A DNA stretch of 64,000 nucleotides from Scatophagus argus. Taxonomy: Eukaryota > Chordata > Actinopteri > Scatophagidae. The stretch lies in the NCBI RefSeq assembly GCF_020382885.2, contig NC_058502.1, positions 12,737,950 through 12,801,949 of the forward strand, written 5' to 3'. A program made the translations under genes and the position numbers. The notes under the pieces were generated by a model, which did not search any database, was not told the DNA's origin, and saw only the letters and a program-made list of their open reading frames with translations. Below are positions 46,601-59,500 of this stretch, in pieces; positions within the stretch are counted from its first letter, which is position 1; every line of letters starts with the position of its first letter.

Positions 46601-49600
46601 CATAACAAGGTTTTGAATTGTTTTAGAAGCAGGATGAAAGTCATTTACAAGTAGCCATTTGTCCCAAATGTGGAAAGTACTAGATTGTGATAAATGATAA
46701 TAATGAGATAATGTGACTCTTGAGACAATTTATTAATCCATTGTTTGTATTATCTTGACTCAGGAGGATTAAAACATTTACAATTCTGGTGTAACCTTGC
46801 ACATTTCAGACCTCTTTATCATAGGAATAATACAATGGCTCAGATGCCCCCAGGGTGGGAAAACGTCAGCGTGTCATCTTCACGAGATTTGTTCTTATCT
46901 ACCTAACAGTATTGCCAGATTTAGGCCGAGACCAATCATTAAGTTATTTCCTGCATGGTGTTCCTGAGCAGCAATCAGGTCACACGACTCGTAAACAGGA
47001 TGGAAGTGTTGAGTGAGGAGTTACATCCTTCATGACAGCATGACACGTGCGTACGACTGGAAACCAGCGTCAGTTGAATGTCTTTGTCGTTTACAGTAAG
47101 TTTGCACACTTGCTTTTGTTATTTACTCATCTGTCAACAACACAACCACAAACAGACGATTTTATTATTTTTCTTATGGCAAACACAAGTCACAGCTGCA
47201 ATTAGTGCTGATTTTGTTTGTCTTCCTTTCATGACTTCCAGTTTGTTTGTACTCACAGAGATGTGTGGTAGGTGGGAGGTTGTCATTTGAATCGTTGGCA
47301 GGATTTCCCATTGACAGTCAATGATCTAATCAGTTGTTTACTCCATGTGCCTCAAAGGCGTCAGTAAGGAATGTTCCTCATTCGCATGAGAGCGTGACAA
47401 CAAATTGTTTGTCGCAGCTGTCATCGGCTGGTGTCGCGCAAATAGGAATTTCAGAAATTGAATGATTTTGAATAAATCACAACCGATGGAAGACCTTACT
47501 GCATCATGATTTGGAACAAATTTTTCAAAACACGGCGCAGAAGAAGCGTGGTTGTAGATCATACTTGTTGTAGACATTCTGACCATGTTTATGTGACAGC
47601 AGTGAAGTTGAAGCTTTTAACAGACACTCTGATTCCCCTAAATTAGGAGGCGAGTGCTTGTTTTCTCAAGTTATTCTCACTCTAAGCCCTTCTGATTAGC
47701 CATTAAAGGCACTTCCATGATTTCAGAAACAGGGTAGGTGAAACCTTTCATTCCAACATGAAGTGGGTACATTTTACTTAATGCATCTCCTCATCAAAAG
47801 TGGAATTTTATTATTTCAACACTCCAATTTAAAAGTTTTAATTGATTAAAGTTGTCCCCAAGGTAGTAGGTTTACTACAGCAGACCAAACTCTTCTTGTG
47901 TTTTAATATTTAACTATAGGAGAAATGTAGTTTTCTTACCTCACTTCTCTATCACACAGTTGCCTACCTGTGGACCTTTACAAAGTCTAATGCTTCCACT
48001 TCAGTAATGTAGTAGAAGGGGATATTTAATAGTGAGAATCTGAATCATACTTGGGTGCTATCAGACAACTTGAGTGTTGGTAAAAGTCTTCCAAATCAGA
48101 TCTGTTCTTCACGGCAAAATATCAAGTTAATTTTAGGAAAGAAAGTTATGAAACTTGATCCGTCACACACACTAGCTCTAATTTCTTCTCCCATACTTGT
48201 CTTCTCATGTGCAAATTAAGAAGAAGGCACAGCAGAAGAAGATGCTGGAGATCTCCTCCATTTACGTGAGAAAAACACAACCTGTCACTGTGTGCTGCTG
48301 TTTAGAAGTTCACTTGTGTTTGCAAGCGGTCTTTGATTTCTGAGGCAGCACTTGAACTGTCGTCTGTGTGAGCGAAGTTACTGAGTAGCAGCGTCTGGAT
48401 TATGAAGAACATCAAAGAAGAGTGCCCCCTGAGCTCTCCTGTGGACCAGATCAGAGCTTGTTTTATATTACGAGTCAGGGATTCTGTGATCAAGCTGTGA
48501 GGTGTTCTTGTCTCTCCAGGCTTGTCTTGTATAGTTCATATCGGTAATTACACTCTGAAGAGAGGAGAGGGAGCTAGAAAAGAGGGAATTCTCTTCTTTC
48601 ACTCGCACAAGTTAATGGATCAGCAAACTGAAAAGCAAGAATGCGTCCCTCATGTGGACACCTGTGCTGAGTCTTTGTCAGTCATTAAATCCGTTATGTC
48701 CCTTTGCACTTGATGAAAGTGTCTCAAATTATTTGGTTTGTTCCCACATTTGCTAATTCAAAATAGATTCCCAAAGAAACAGTTTATTTCAATTTAAAGG
48801 GAATAAAAGATTTTTTTAAAATAAAATGTGGCAATAATTTATTTATGTAATTCTTTTTTGTGTACTGTGTTACAGTTCTGACGTAGCTATACAGTTAGAC
48901 ATTGTTTTTATTAACGTAAACCTTTGCTCATTTAAACTGGTTTTGTCAGGTCTTTATCACTTTATTTTGTGTTATTGGTCATCTTCTTGTTCCTGCAGTT
49001 AAATGTCAGTTTCACTGGTGTATGTGCAGAGTCTCACACTGAAAGGCTGCTTTCACATTCATGGCTGAAAGTGTACAGCATAATACAGCATAAGTGTGAT
49101 ATGGAAGCTTAAATATACTGAGAATGGACTTTACAGCAAACTAGGAGACATCTTGTATCCATCACTTAAACTTGTAAATTGAAATTATCTACGTATTCAT
49201 ATATTGTGGATTTAGAGAGTAGGTGCCATTTTAAGGATTTTAATGCGGTAATTGTGCTTTGTTTTTATGCATATCTTCATACATGAGTGACTTGGATCTA
49301 TAACAAAGAGCTTGTAGTTTAGTCCCAAACTGAACAAATAATCACATGAAAACAAAAAATTCTTTTACACTTAAAAAAAGTTTCTCTAACCATTTTAGCA
49401 GGAAATCTGTAAGCAGTCAATGCAGGTGATCCTCGTGTTCCATATAAAGTGTTTGGTTGTCTTTAAAGCATTTGCTGTATATAAGTGTGAATACCTCCAG
49501 TGACACCTGTTACATTTTATCCTCTTATCCTCTTCCACATCCACATCATAACAGTGTCAGATACTTCTATGGACTTATTCTTTTCTTTTCTTTTTTTTTT

Positions 49601-52600
49601 GATCTGAAGCTGTCGCTCTCACATCAGTGTATTGCTGTGATATTGTGGGTGTGACTCAACTTTACCTTGAGCAGCCACTGTGTGTTGTTCTCCATGGTGA
49701 TCTCCAGTTGTTCCAGCCTCTGAGCTGACTCGTCGTTGTCCACGGGTCCGTCCTTTTGAACTGGATAGTTGTAGTTGTTGCTCGGGGTTTGGCAGTTGTC
49801 CTGCTCGGGCAGCAGAAAGGTGTAGCTACATGGCCCGTTTTGGATCTGATACTGTCTCTTACCCACAGCGCTGTATCCTGTTCCCAGACCAAGGCAGAAA
49901 CTTAAAACTAGTAAGTCCACCTTCAGCATGTTCGTAGTGAAGTTGTTTAGCTCAAAATAAAGTTAGTACGCTTCTAACTCCTTGGTTTTGTCCTCAGTCT
50001 GCTCTCAAAGACTAGATGTCTCTCCCCAAGAGCATCCAAGAGTAAACAATCCTCTTGAGCTTCTGCAGATTCCTTTTATTACCTCTCAGTGGTAGGAGGA
50101 GAAAGAGCCATCAGGAATTAGAGGTAGTGTGTCACCGGTGCTGGGCTACATGTGCTCGCCTTTCATCAAGCCCCCAACAACTTGTTTGAGCTGCCCATGG
50201 CCCCACTGATTAGCTAACTGTGAGTTTAAACCACTCCCCGTTCCCTCTCTGTGGCCAGTCATTGTGAAGAGCAATGAAGTGGAGATTCCTTTCAGGACAC
50301 ACTCACTAAACAACACAGAGGAGCAGACGGACAATATCACACACCTTACACTACATCCTCTGCAAAACCAACGTGTGTTTTTCCTTCTCCAGTTGAACAG
50401 CTACTCAGGATGCAGCTGTCCACCTTCAGCGTACTCTCTGATAGTAAAGCGTCCATCCCATTCATTGAAGAATGTTTCCCGGCCTATGACAAACACACTC
50501 GCATCTCTGAATGGGACATTCAAAGGAGGGGGGGGGGGGGCTTTGTCCAAATAACATTCCCAACTCTTCCCATGTGTTAAATTAAGATTTTTTTCTAATC
50601 TTCTTTATTATTCATTCTTTTAAGCGCAAATTGGGATCTCAGGACATAAAATCTGCTGTTGGTACAAACTAAAGTTACCACTTAATGACCTCTGACCACA
50701 ACATATTCTTGGGTTTTTTATTTGCATCTGCTTCAGGGCAGATTTATGCGATTTCAAATTAAATGTACTATGCAGATTTCTGTTCAAGTCAAGTATAATG
50801 AATCATTATATGCTCTTACCCTTTCAGAGCATAAAAGTCATGGGAAAGTTGTGTATTATTGTGTTTCCTCTTTTAAAAGAGGGCTACATTGTTGGATTGG
50901 TGATTTTGTAAGGTTTTGAATATTTGGGTAAGTTGTGGGTGTTTTCTGTGTGCTGTGCCAAGCTCTCATGTCTCCACTAACACTGACTTGCAATAGCACA
51001 AGAGTAAATGAACAATTTAGTACTTAATTCTGGTGTGAAACTGTGTGAGCACAATTGTTTGTAATGATGTGGAAATGTTTGGATTTAATACTAGCTGGAG
51101 ACTGTAGTTTTTTCAGACATACTTTGTGAAGAACATACCTGAAATGCTTGCGATGGTAACTTGCCATTCTGTGGCTTATGGAACATTGTTTTTCAGCAGT
51201 AAATAGTGAATCACCCCTCGGTTATGTTCACTAGAACGTTAGGAGACTGGCTCCACGTGAGATATAATTGTACAGTCATATACCCTTTACTTGTTGTAAT
51301 GACACACATGGGAAGTTTGTGGTAAGTTTGTGGTCTTTTCTCCAACTTGTAGTATTATCCCGACATGACAAAGTTTTTGCTGTCTGAGGGCTTTCATGTG
51401 ACAGTGGGAAACAAAGTGCAGGTGTGCTGTGCAGGAAGGGCATTGACATGGGAGGATGTTTTGTTTTGTTCTGCCTCCATCCCAGACACTCTCATATTGA
51501 TTCAGTAGCTTCACTCATTACTTCCCCTAACAGTAAAATCTTTGAAATTCAGACAGACCTTATGTAATTGACTGCAGAATGCAAGTGTGGAGAGATTAAG
51601 CTCTATATTGTGTACTGAAAAGCCATTTAGTTTGGTCAAACCACATTTTAAAAACCACCATATTTCACCTTTGACAGGAAAGCCTTAGATTTGCCTTCTG
51701 CAGTGGGATAGAAATACCAAAACAGAATGGTAGGAAGTGGGCTGATGTAATACTTACTGTATGAGGGAAATGCAACATATTTAAGGCACATTACGGAAGA
51801 GGAAGGACTTGTCGTCATTCCAAAAACATTGACTTATTCAGGTGTTCGGGCTGAATCACCCAACCCATAGTTTTAGTGGGAACAGTTCTTGTTTTATGGT
51901 TATTGAAAGCACTGGGGAGGGACGTGAATCACTAATGCATTTAGTTTATCTCCAAGTCACATGTGAATTTACTGTACACTGAACAGTTTTCTCATGTCAT
52001 GAGCAAACAATGTGACTGAATTACCTGCCTCTCTGCGAAAAGGCAATTATACATTATTGGTTGTAAAGATATTGATTGGGTTGTCAGCATAAGGAGGTGG
52101 GGTTTCCACGTGAAGAATTTAAAAAAAAATCTTTGCTTGCACCATACAGTGCAACTCATCCTACATTTTTGAGATTGGTTATGAGTGAAAGCCTATTACC
52201 ACTGGCATCCCGTGCTCTAGAGATTATAAAAAAAAGCAATTCAGCAAAGCCAACAAACGTGCTTTGATTCAGAGCTGAATTTTTAGTGCCATTTTTGACG
52301 ACAGTTAACTTTCTCTGCTGATAAAGTGCCAGCCTAAGATGCAGACAGAGATGTGGGTCATGATAAATGAAACCTTAATGCATCAGTGTGGCATGGTGAA
52401 CACACCACAGCCGGTAAATAAATGAGTACTCAATGTAACAGTTTGTTTAATGACACTAAATAGAGGATGTGTCAAGTAAGTTTGTTTAGCTCTCATGTCG
52501 CCCTTTTATGTTGGCCTGTTTTTCCTAGTGTGTAAAGCCTCTTTTCTCACATAATAGACTTTACCTGTAGTCTTTAATCATTCCCTTCAAAGTGCACAAA

Positions 52601-54575
52601 GTGGGCTAATGTTAACCTGACCCAGCCTCCGAACCCCCCGACCAGTCCCAGATTAGTTCACATAAAAGTGAAACCTGTGTGAACATTGACAAAAGACTAA
52701 AAGCCAAAGCTTGTTTCTTTTCATTCAACTGAAAACAGAGTAAATTGTGCCCTTCAGTTTAGCAAGTGACCCCTGTTGGATACTGAGCAGGCCCACAGTG
52801 AGGGCTGTCTGAGCAGTGGAGCATGTGGAGCTGCTGCACCCCCACAGTTAAACTTGGGGCAGCAAACAAGTGCTTTTGCATCCCAACTTTTGATCATACA
52901 ACTTTGCTGTTTTTAAGCATCTGGGCTAGTTTGGATCAAAACCTGTTATACCTGGACTAAAATCCATACTTCTTTTATTTGTCAGGGACTGCACACATAA
53001 TCAACATCAGTACAATTTAAATGTGTCAGATTTAGGAAAAAAAAGGGAATCCCTGGGCTGGTTGGTGTTCTGCAGGGAGATGATACTACTTTACTCTTTG
53101 TGGTTAGTGTGGTTGCAAATTAAAAGCCTGCGACAAGCACATCCATGCAACTTGAAAATTTCCATTTTAAACCTTCGAATTAAGAGGAGAAAGAGTTTTC
53201 TTAAGACCCAAACAAACAATGAATGCTGAGAAGCATGCCAATAACCCCACAGCATTTCTGAACCAACAACATGAACTTATACTTCTGCTCTAAGTTCTTC
53301 AAGCCCCTGCACACCTGTAGTCTACCCACACAGGTGTTTATTTTACCTCATTAGACCTCTTGTCAGGACTGTGTGGGTGTTTTGACATGTACACACAGTA
53401 TGAAAAGCATAATTGTAAATAATAAAAATTAATGATGGCTCAGGCACTTGAATAAAAATGATCAATTTTTGTGAATCATTTGCATGCATGTTTATGCTTG
53501 CTGTTATTTTATCGAATTTGGTGGCATTATGTAATTCTTAGCTTCACCCAGCCTCAACTGGAGGTTTAATTAGTCAGAAATTGAAAACACCTGTGTGGGT
53601 TTAGCCGATTCTGAATGTTGTAACTGGAAATTGTGAGCTGACTTGACTTAAACTGTCAAAGTGCTTTGTGGAGTCTCCGAGGGTTGCCTAGCAACTGGTC
53701 CTGACCAAGAAAGAGTCCGGCACATAATCCCCCTTAAAATGGTGAATTACTGTGTTTACACAGTGTTTTAATTAATAAGCTTTAGAGGTGCTGGTAGGTG
53801 GATTTTTCACCTTCAAAGAGATCCATGCTGTCTGTTTCCACTGTTTGTTCTGAGCTAAGTTAACCAGCTTCATATTTAAGCTGCAGTCATGCAGAGGGGT
53901 GTAGCTCATCTCATTTAACTTGCAGCAAGAATTTACACAATAATTTATTTCCCCAAACTGTCAAGACTGTTCCTCTAACATTCCTGCAGACTGTGACTAC
54001 AAACATTGAAAGTTTATTATGAGTTTATTTTAAAGAGCAGGGTTCACATGATCGTTTAAGGGAGCAGGTCGAGCTGTTGTCTATTTGTGTTGAGCAGAGA
54101 CCTTAACAGGATCAGCTTCTGTGACCCTGTATTCTGATCGTACCTCTCCGAAAACAAATAGGGTATTTAACTGTCAGTTTCCCTTCCCAGATCTGTCGTC
54201 TCCAGAGGCACCTGTCTGCCGGGGAGCACCAGCAGGACCTGTTTCAAAACCAGCCCACTATGTTTGTGTCCCAGCACTCCCAGCCGCCCACTCATAGTCT
54301 GGTGGAGCTGATCCAGCTTTGTGGAGGAACAGTCTGCAAAACTGTGCGGCAGGCGGGTATCTGTATAGGGAAATACAGCGGCAGGAGACCAGAGGGAAGC
54401 AGGATCTTGTCTGAGCAGTGGGTTCTGGGTAAGATATTTCCTGCAGATCTTTTTGTTAACTGCTCAACTCCTTTATCATGTCACTAATAATTTCTTCTGT
54501 CATTTTTGCGATTTAATTTCAGATAGCATCACACACTTGAAGCAGCTGTCATATGATAACTACGACTTGGAGTGA
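28699..54575 (+). CDS. mcph1: Microcephalin (BRCT protein)
   Basis: Nuclear regulator of chromosome condensation (condensin II inhibition) and DNA damage response; human loss causes primary microcephaly. Coding exons: 28699-28732, 28821-28912, 29074-29192, 29340-29421, 29944-30055, 30127-30258, 30351-30431, 31310-32458, 33698-33813, 36729-36766, 36887-37049, 37152-37229, 54191-54428 and 54523-54575, giving 828 residues (human 835). BRCT1 covers about 12-95 ([28 protein letters not shown]). Then come HRCMQPKD and [10 protein letters not shown] as in human. The large exon encodes a disordered Lys/Ser-rich region with a basic KKRKQRR and the conserved FEDYFSP. BRCT2 is about 642-732 ([35 protein letters not shown]) and BRCT3 about 733-828 ([26 protein letters not shown]). 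The start context is a novel N-terminus [11 protein letters not shown] replacing human MAAPILK. Intron 13 holds angpt2 on the other strand. Confidence 0.96.
30853..30990 (+). repeat. Old fragment of a teleost SINE/LINE-tail-type repeat
   Basis: The words ACATTACATTCATTTGGCA and GGGACTTAAGATAAGG resemble the common fish motif CATTTAGCAGACGC...CAAAGCGACTTACAA, diverged. It lies in mcph1 intron 7 (between exons 30351-30431 and 31310-32458). The match is partial. Confidence 0.35.
33814..36728 (+). other. mcph1: mcph1 intron 9
   Basis: A 2.9 kb intron. It holds a consensus CRE (TGACGTCA, 34550-34557) 34 bases from an RFX-like GTTACGCTGGTAAC (34503-34516). It also has two open stretches of unknown meaning (35272-35628 and 35773-36024) in a locally GC-richer block. 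Confidence 0.5.
39384..49929 (-). CDS. angpt2: Angiopoietin-2
   Basis: Secreted ligand of the endothelial Tek/Tie2 receptor, acting in vessel remodelling. Minus-strand coding exons: 49929-49666, 45893-45738, 44696-44575, 44457-44219, 43856-43729, 43257-43156, 42422-42256, 41099-40969 and 39556-39384, giving 493 residues (human 496). A signal peptide precedes [20 protein letters not shown] and [11 protein letters not shown] coiled coil spans about 80-260 ([32 protein letters not shown]). The fibrinogen-like domain spans about 273-490: [41 protein letters not shown], the Ca-binding [12 protein letters not shown], and [16 protein letters not shown]. Exon phases match the angiopoietin family. The C-terminus reads RPADFSGSL, four residues beyond the human end at PADF. 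The gene is entirely inside mcph1 intron 13, as in mammals. Fish can have two copies; which one this is cannot be told here. Confidence 0.95.
40551..40566 (+). repeat. Short interstitial telomere-like repeat
   Basis: GGGTTAGGGTTAGGGG, about two and a half TTAGGG units, in angpt2 intron 8. A complementary CCCTAACCCTAA lies at 39243-39254. Confidence 0.7.
45894..49665 (-). other. angpt2: angpt2 intron 1
   Basis: A 3.8 kb first intron, AT-rich. I see no additional exon and no named repeat. Large first introns of angiopoietin genes often hold enhancers, but I see no motif cluster strong enough to mark one. Confidence 0.5.
50042..50082 (-). promoter_or_regulatory. angpt2: angpt2 core promoter candidate with forkhead motif
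   Basis: On the minus strand a TATA-like GTAATAAAAG lies at 50082-50073, about 145 bases upstream of the ATG. A forkhead site TGTTTAC lies at 50048-50042, near the expected start site. ANGPT2 is a known FOXO1 target in endothelium, so the site is functionally plausible. The motif is short and also occurs by chance. Confidence 0.4.
53771..53895 (-). repeat. Third copy of the repeat seen near samd8
   Basis: AGCTTTAGAGGTGCTGGTAGG to CAGCTTCATATTTAAGCTG matches the reverse-orientation copy at 16800-17008, truncated. It lies in mcph1 intron 13, 300 bases before exon 14. Confidence 0.6.
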
Positions 54576-55066
54576 GGTTCCTTTTTTTTATGTGATGTTG
54601 TGTTTTATTAGTTTTATGATGGACAGTGCCTGGTCACATAACCTCAGTTTCTATCTTTCAGTGTTGCTTTTGTGCAAGTTTATCATCTTGCTTTACCATT
54701 GTGTTCAGAGGCTGTGCATAAATCCTCTCAAATATTCCCTTTTCGAAGGAAATTTGGAAACATGTTACTTCCTCTTGACCATTCAACAACCATTTAACTT
54801 ACTGTGAAACATGGAAAACTGCTTTGACATAGTGTATGTCAATCCTTTATTGTTTGCATTGTTTTTTTGTTTTTTTTTTCCATAAAGTAGTAGTCACTAC
54901 TGCATAACAGTGTCTTATTCACAAGATATGAGATTGAGCCAGACTGAATTTGATTTCTAATGATGTGATTTTTAAAAGTACTTACTGAGCCAGTTCAACA
55001 CTCTAATGGAGATAACATATTCTTGTGTATCCACAAATCCTTCTAGAAATGTTTTATGTCATTGTT

Positions 55067-55072
55067 AATAAA
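55067..55072 (+). terminator. mcph1: Polyadenylation signal of mcph1
   Basis: AATAAA about 490 bases after the mcph1 stop, followed by a T-rich and GT-rich stretch. It is the first canonical hexamer downstream. Confidence 0.6.
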
Positions 55073-55312
55073 GGCTTTTTAAAAAAAATTTTTTTTGATT
55101 GTGATCATAGTTTTTTTATTTTCTGTCAAATGAAGAGCAATCAAGCTCTCTTAATTCAGAATTTGGTTGACTCTGCAGACGCCCTCCGTACCAAACCTCA
55201 CATCACGTTTCTGCGTGATGTAACCTTCAGTTTTCCAGATGAGCTCATTTGTACTTTTGACCTACCCTGCCATTTCGGTTATAAAGTTTTTAATACATGC
55301 AACACGGGTAGT

Positions 55313-55375
55313 ATAGGATAGGATAGGATAGACCTTTATGAATCCTGAAGGCAATTCTTGTACCAAAAGGCTACT
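55313..55375 (+). repeat. GGATA pentanucleotide repeat with a retroposon-like tail
   Basis: Tandem AGGATA units run directly into GACCTTTATGAATCCTGAAGG. This combination is typical of the 3' tails of short fish retroposons. The body of such an element is not recognisable upstream. Confidence 0.4.
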
Positions 55376-55828
55376 TAAAAGAGCACATTACAGAACTTTA
55401 CTTACTTAGAGCAGATTGTTACAAAAAACAGATTACAATACCAAAACATTATGATAGGTGGCTTTAGGTGAAAAGTAAAAAAACAGTACAGAGCAGTGAT
55501 TTGCCAGGCAGATTTAGAAATGGATAATTATTTTTTAGATGATTTTGATTCTACTGGCTTCCTGGTCTTTTCGCCCAACATTTGGAGCTGTGTTGCAAAA
55601 AAACAAACAAATAAACTAACCCTTCATGGTTAAATCCAAAAAAGTGATTAGAAACAAGCCATTTAACAGAAGAGCACGCACTGCGATTGAACCTCCCTGT
55701 CTCCATTGTCTGATTGTCCAACCAAGTAAAATAAAGAATTGCATCTCCAATATTTTACTTCAAGTTAGTAAAAAACTTGGAGGAAACAGTGTTGTGGCCC
55801 TTTAATGTCTAATAATACGCCCTCGCCC

Positions 55829-55861
55829 ATTGGTTGAGCTTTACTACGTCAGTTGACCAAT
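55829..55861 (+). promoter_or_regulatory. agpat5: Candidate agpat5 promoter: paired CCAAT boxes and CRE-like site
   Basis: An inverted CCAAT (ATTGG, 55829-55833) and a direct CCAAT (55857-55861) flank TACGTCA (55845-55851). Spaced NF-Y boxes with a CRE are common in TATA-less promoters. A noncoding first exon would follow, spliced to the TTACTTTAG acceptor at 56524, 19 bases before the start codon. Its exact ends are unclear. Confidence 0.4.
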
Positions 55862-56543
55862 GGGCTTTGTCATTGTTACAGTGTGTCGTTACGTAGGGAG
55901 GCGTGTGTGACATTTGCTGCAAGCAGCTAGTTTGCGAACTGCTAGCTGGATAAAGATGAAGAACTACGGAAGGAAATAGGAAATATGTTACCTTATTACA
56001 ACTGAGTTCAGCTTTGTGTTGCACTTTGCTACCATATGCAAATTAGAGAAGACAGTTTATATCAAATGTAGCGTTAAGTAAAACTTCCTGTCTGGATAAA
56101 CACGTTAAATCGTGGGCTAACGTTTTCTCTTAACTTATTCAGCAACATTAAATGTGACTGACGGATTTCGGGTTGAGGTTGTTGTTCTGAGATGCTGATA
56201 CTAATCCGATAATTATTTTTGTAAGTTTTTCTTTCTCTTTTTTTCTTTTTTTTGCAGCATGGGCGGGCATTAGCGCTCAAGCTGACTTGGCTAACTGCGG
56301 TTTGCACGCAAGGTTAAAATTAGCTTTAGCCAGCTAGCTCTTCATTTCTCTTTTGCTGCAGCAGCTTTCTTACTTTCTTATGCTGACTTGTCAGAGCAGG
56401 TGTGCTGAAAGTAGGCCAGGTGTGCTGTGGGATAGATAAGGTGCACAGTCTTGCATACTAGCTGTGTGCTGTACGGGAACCTTACTGTACTACAGTCTGC
56501 TTCAGGGATTTTTTGTTACTTTAGTAGAACCAGTGGTGGGATC

Positions 56544-59500
56544 ATGCTGCTCTCCTTGGTTGTGCACACATACTCTCTGCGGTACTGGTTACCAGCCACG
56601 ATCATGCTGGGGACAGCCCCAGCTTATTTGCTGTCATGGGGGGCTTGGCGCTTTCTTTCGACTGTGTTACCTGCCAGACTGTATCACAGATTGGACGACC
56701 GTTTGTACTGCATTTACCAGAGCATGGTCCTCTTCTTTTTTGAAAACTACACAGGTGTTGAGGTGAGTGACCCTTCACATACTGCATGTAAGCTCACGGT
56801 GAATCTGATTATGATAGAGGGATGTGTTTAACTGTGTTTGTTAAAAACTGGGGGAGACATGCCCTGCAACGCTTTGAACTTGCAATTGTTATTACATGTA
56901 AACTGCATGTGGATCAATGATTTCTGCGGCCCTCTGTGTTTGTTGAACCTCTTAAAATAACAAAATGCAATGTGAAGTGAGGCACAGTGGCTCATTCACA
57001 AAATGTTGATTAACCAGACACATCAAGAAAATCTGCATTCTTTTGTCCTTTTGTTGCCACTCCTTGTACAGTTGGTATGTTTGTATGTTAGGGTATGGCG
57101 ATAAGTAACAGTGATAGTGTTGTAGCTGGGAAACCTTTGTCTCTGATATGAGGTGATTTGGGTAATAAACTGCTTGTGCTGTCCCACTAACTAGAGGCCA
57201 CATGAGTAGATTGGATGGAACCTTTTGGGTTTATTATCTATGCTGGTTTAATCTTCGTAAAACTGGGCAAAATCAGTCTGTGCTCCAACCAGATCCCTGT
57301 TGCAGTTTACATATTTTAACAGAAAAATATTCAACCACACAAGTCTTTATCTCGATGAAGAATAATTTTGCAAATTCACGGGACATCAGCAATAACGCTG
57401 CAGTCTCTGATATCTTTAATCTGCTTTCTTTGTAGATTGTTATTTATGGAGATATACCAAAGAACAAAGAGAACGTGATCTACCTGTCTAATCATCAATG
57501 TACAGGTAAAACGTTCACATATCCTGCTTTAAAATCTCATTCTATTGTGAAGCACAGATTTAAATAAATATCTAATTATTCTCAATGGCTTTCCATGTAG
57601 TTGATTGGATCATTGCTGACATGCTTGCCATCAGGCAGAGTGCTCTTGGTCACGTCAGGTATGTCCTTAAAGACGGACTGAAGTGGCTCCCGCTGTACGG
57701 ATGGTATTTCTCTCAGGTAATGCAACTGTGTGAGTATTTGAATGTCATGTTGTAAATTGGAGATGTAAATTACAATTGAATTGTTTTCGAGCACTGCCTT
57801 TCCCATCAAAGTATCTTTCTCCTTTAGCACGGAGGAGTCTACGTGAAACGAAGTGCAAAGTTTAATGAAAGGTCGATGAAAAAGAAGCTCCTCACTGAGG
57901 CAAAATGTGGAGCACCAGTAAGTACAGCACATAAATGTTCTGAATTAGCCGGTTGACGACATGCAAATTTACTATATAAGGAGGACGTACTGCTGAAATA
58001 TTCCAGAATTTTTAATGATGTTCAATAAGAAAGCAGACCTTAAAAGTCCAATCATATGTTCAAACTCTTCCCCACCTTCGTCTGTCTTTCAGTTTTCTCC
58101 ACTTAAACCTCCAGCAGTGCTTTCTGCAATAATTTCCCAAAATCCTCTCTTCCAAAAAATTCCTTCTTGTCCTACTTGTAATTAAGAAGTTGATGTGAAT
58201 AGTTTCTCAGAGTTTGTATTAACAGAGCATCTGATGACGCCAGCACTGAAATGAAATGAGATGGATAACCAGACACTGCGATTGCAGAGTGTGTTATTGT
58301 GTTGAAAGCGCTGGTTTGTAATCACTTTTTTGGGGGGATTTAGCCATAGGGGATTAGTGTGTGTGAGTGAGAGTGAGAGAGAGATCATGTGTTGTGTGTG
58401 AAATGGTCTTGGTGATCTGAAAGTGTGCTATGAAAGCTCTGGTGTGCAGTCCTGTAGTGAAAGTTAAACCTAATCAGTTGTCACATTAAAGAAAAATTCA
58501 AGAGATAAGAAGAATAAGGATGGAAATAGTGTTAATTATGCTTGGAACCAATTTCAGTTTGACCTAAATATCTCTTACCAACCCAAATTTTTAATACTCA
58601 CATACCTGCCGATTCCAGAAATTCACAAATAGTTACAAAACACCTTAAAAACTGCAGCTGAAATATTTCATCATTGGAAAATGTGAGGAGGTTCATATTT
58701 GCTGGAAAAGCCTTTATATCCTCGATACCAACAGAAAATGAAAAAGTGTAAAGTGAAGGATGCAGTTTTGAAACCTGAGGAGTGGGTTGAGATTGCATCC
58801 ACAAAAACTCAGTTTCAGTTCGGTTGCAGTCCAAACTGATCTGAAAGACTGAGTCGATGAAAACTGTGTCTTGGATTTTCCTATAAACAGTTCAATACAG
58901 TGATTAGTCTTGCTGTTTCTTGTCCTGTTGAAAGAAATTGTTAAACTAACACTGAAGACATTTTTGATTTCACGTGTTGTTCTCCTCACAGATGTACCTT
59001 GTCATCTTCCCAGAAGGAACTCGATATAATCCAGAGCTCAAGAATGTCATCGCTGACAGTCAAGCTTTTGCCACAAAAGAAGGTACCTGCACGACAGCAG
59101 CATTTACTGTGCTGTACTGCGGCATACTAATTTAGCTGACACAGCTGACTAAGTTTCAGTGACCCGTGCTCAGCCTCGCAAGCTTCTGTTTGACCAATGA
59201 GCATCACGTGCATACAGATTCATGACATCTTTGATATCAAAGTTGTCAGTTTAAATTGTGCACTTGTAGCATCACATATTCTACAGATCAGAACAGTGTA
59301 AAAAGTGACGGTTGTATAAAATCATACAGCAGTTCCTGGCGATACAGTGTTAAAAACTAATACTCAAAATATGCTTGAAGATAAAAAAAAATATGCTGAA
59401 GTATTAGTTAGGAGAGTATTATAAACATAAAAACTGCTATGTTCATTTCTAACATCATTGGATTACTGGTGTGGTGCCAAGAACTGGTCTGCTTCCACCA

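Larger units (their letters stand above)
37230..54190 (+). other. mcph1: mcph1 intron 13, host of the nested angpt2 gene
   Basis: A 17 kb intron. Positions 37260-39383 are AT-rich with several minus-strand AATAAA candidates and probably include the angpt2 3' UTR. Positions 39384-49929 are angpt2. From 50090 to 53770 I see no gene and no repeat that I can name, apart from a G13 run at 50528-50540. Confidence 0.8.

Noticed and set aside
48302-48493. Extra secreted protein in angpt2 intron 1
   Set aside because: A weakly hydrophobic 63-codon frame without family match, promoter or polyadenylation signal.
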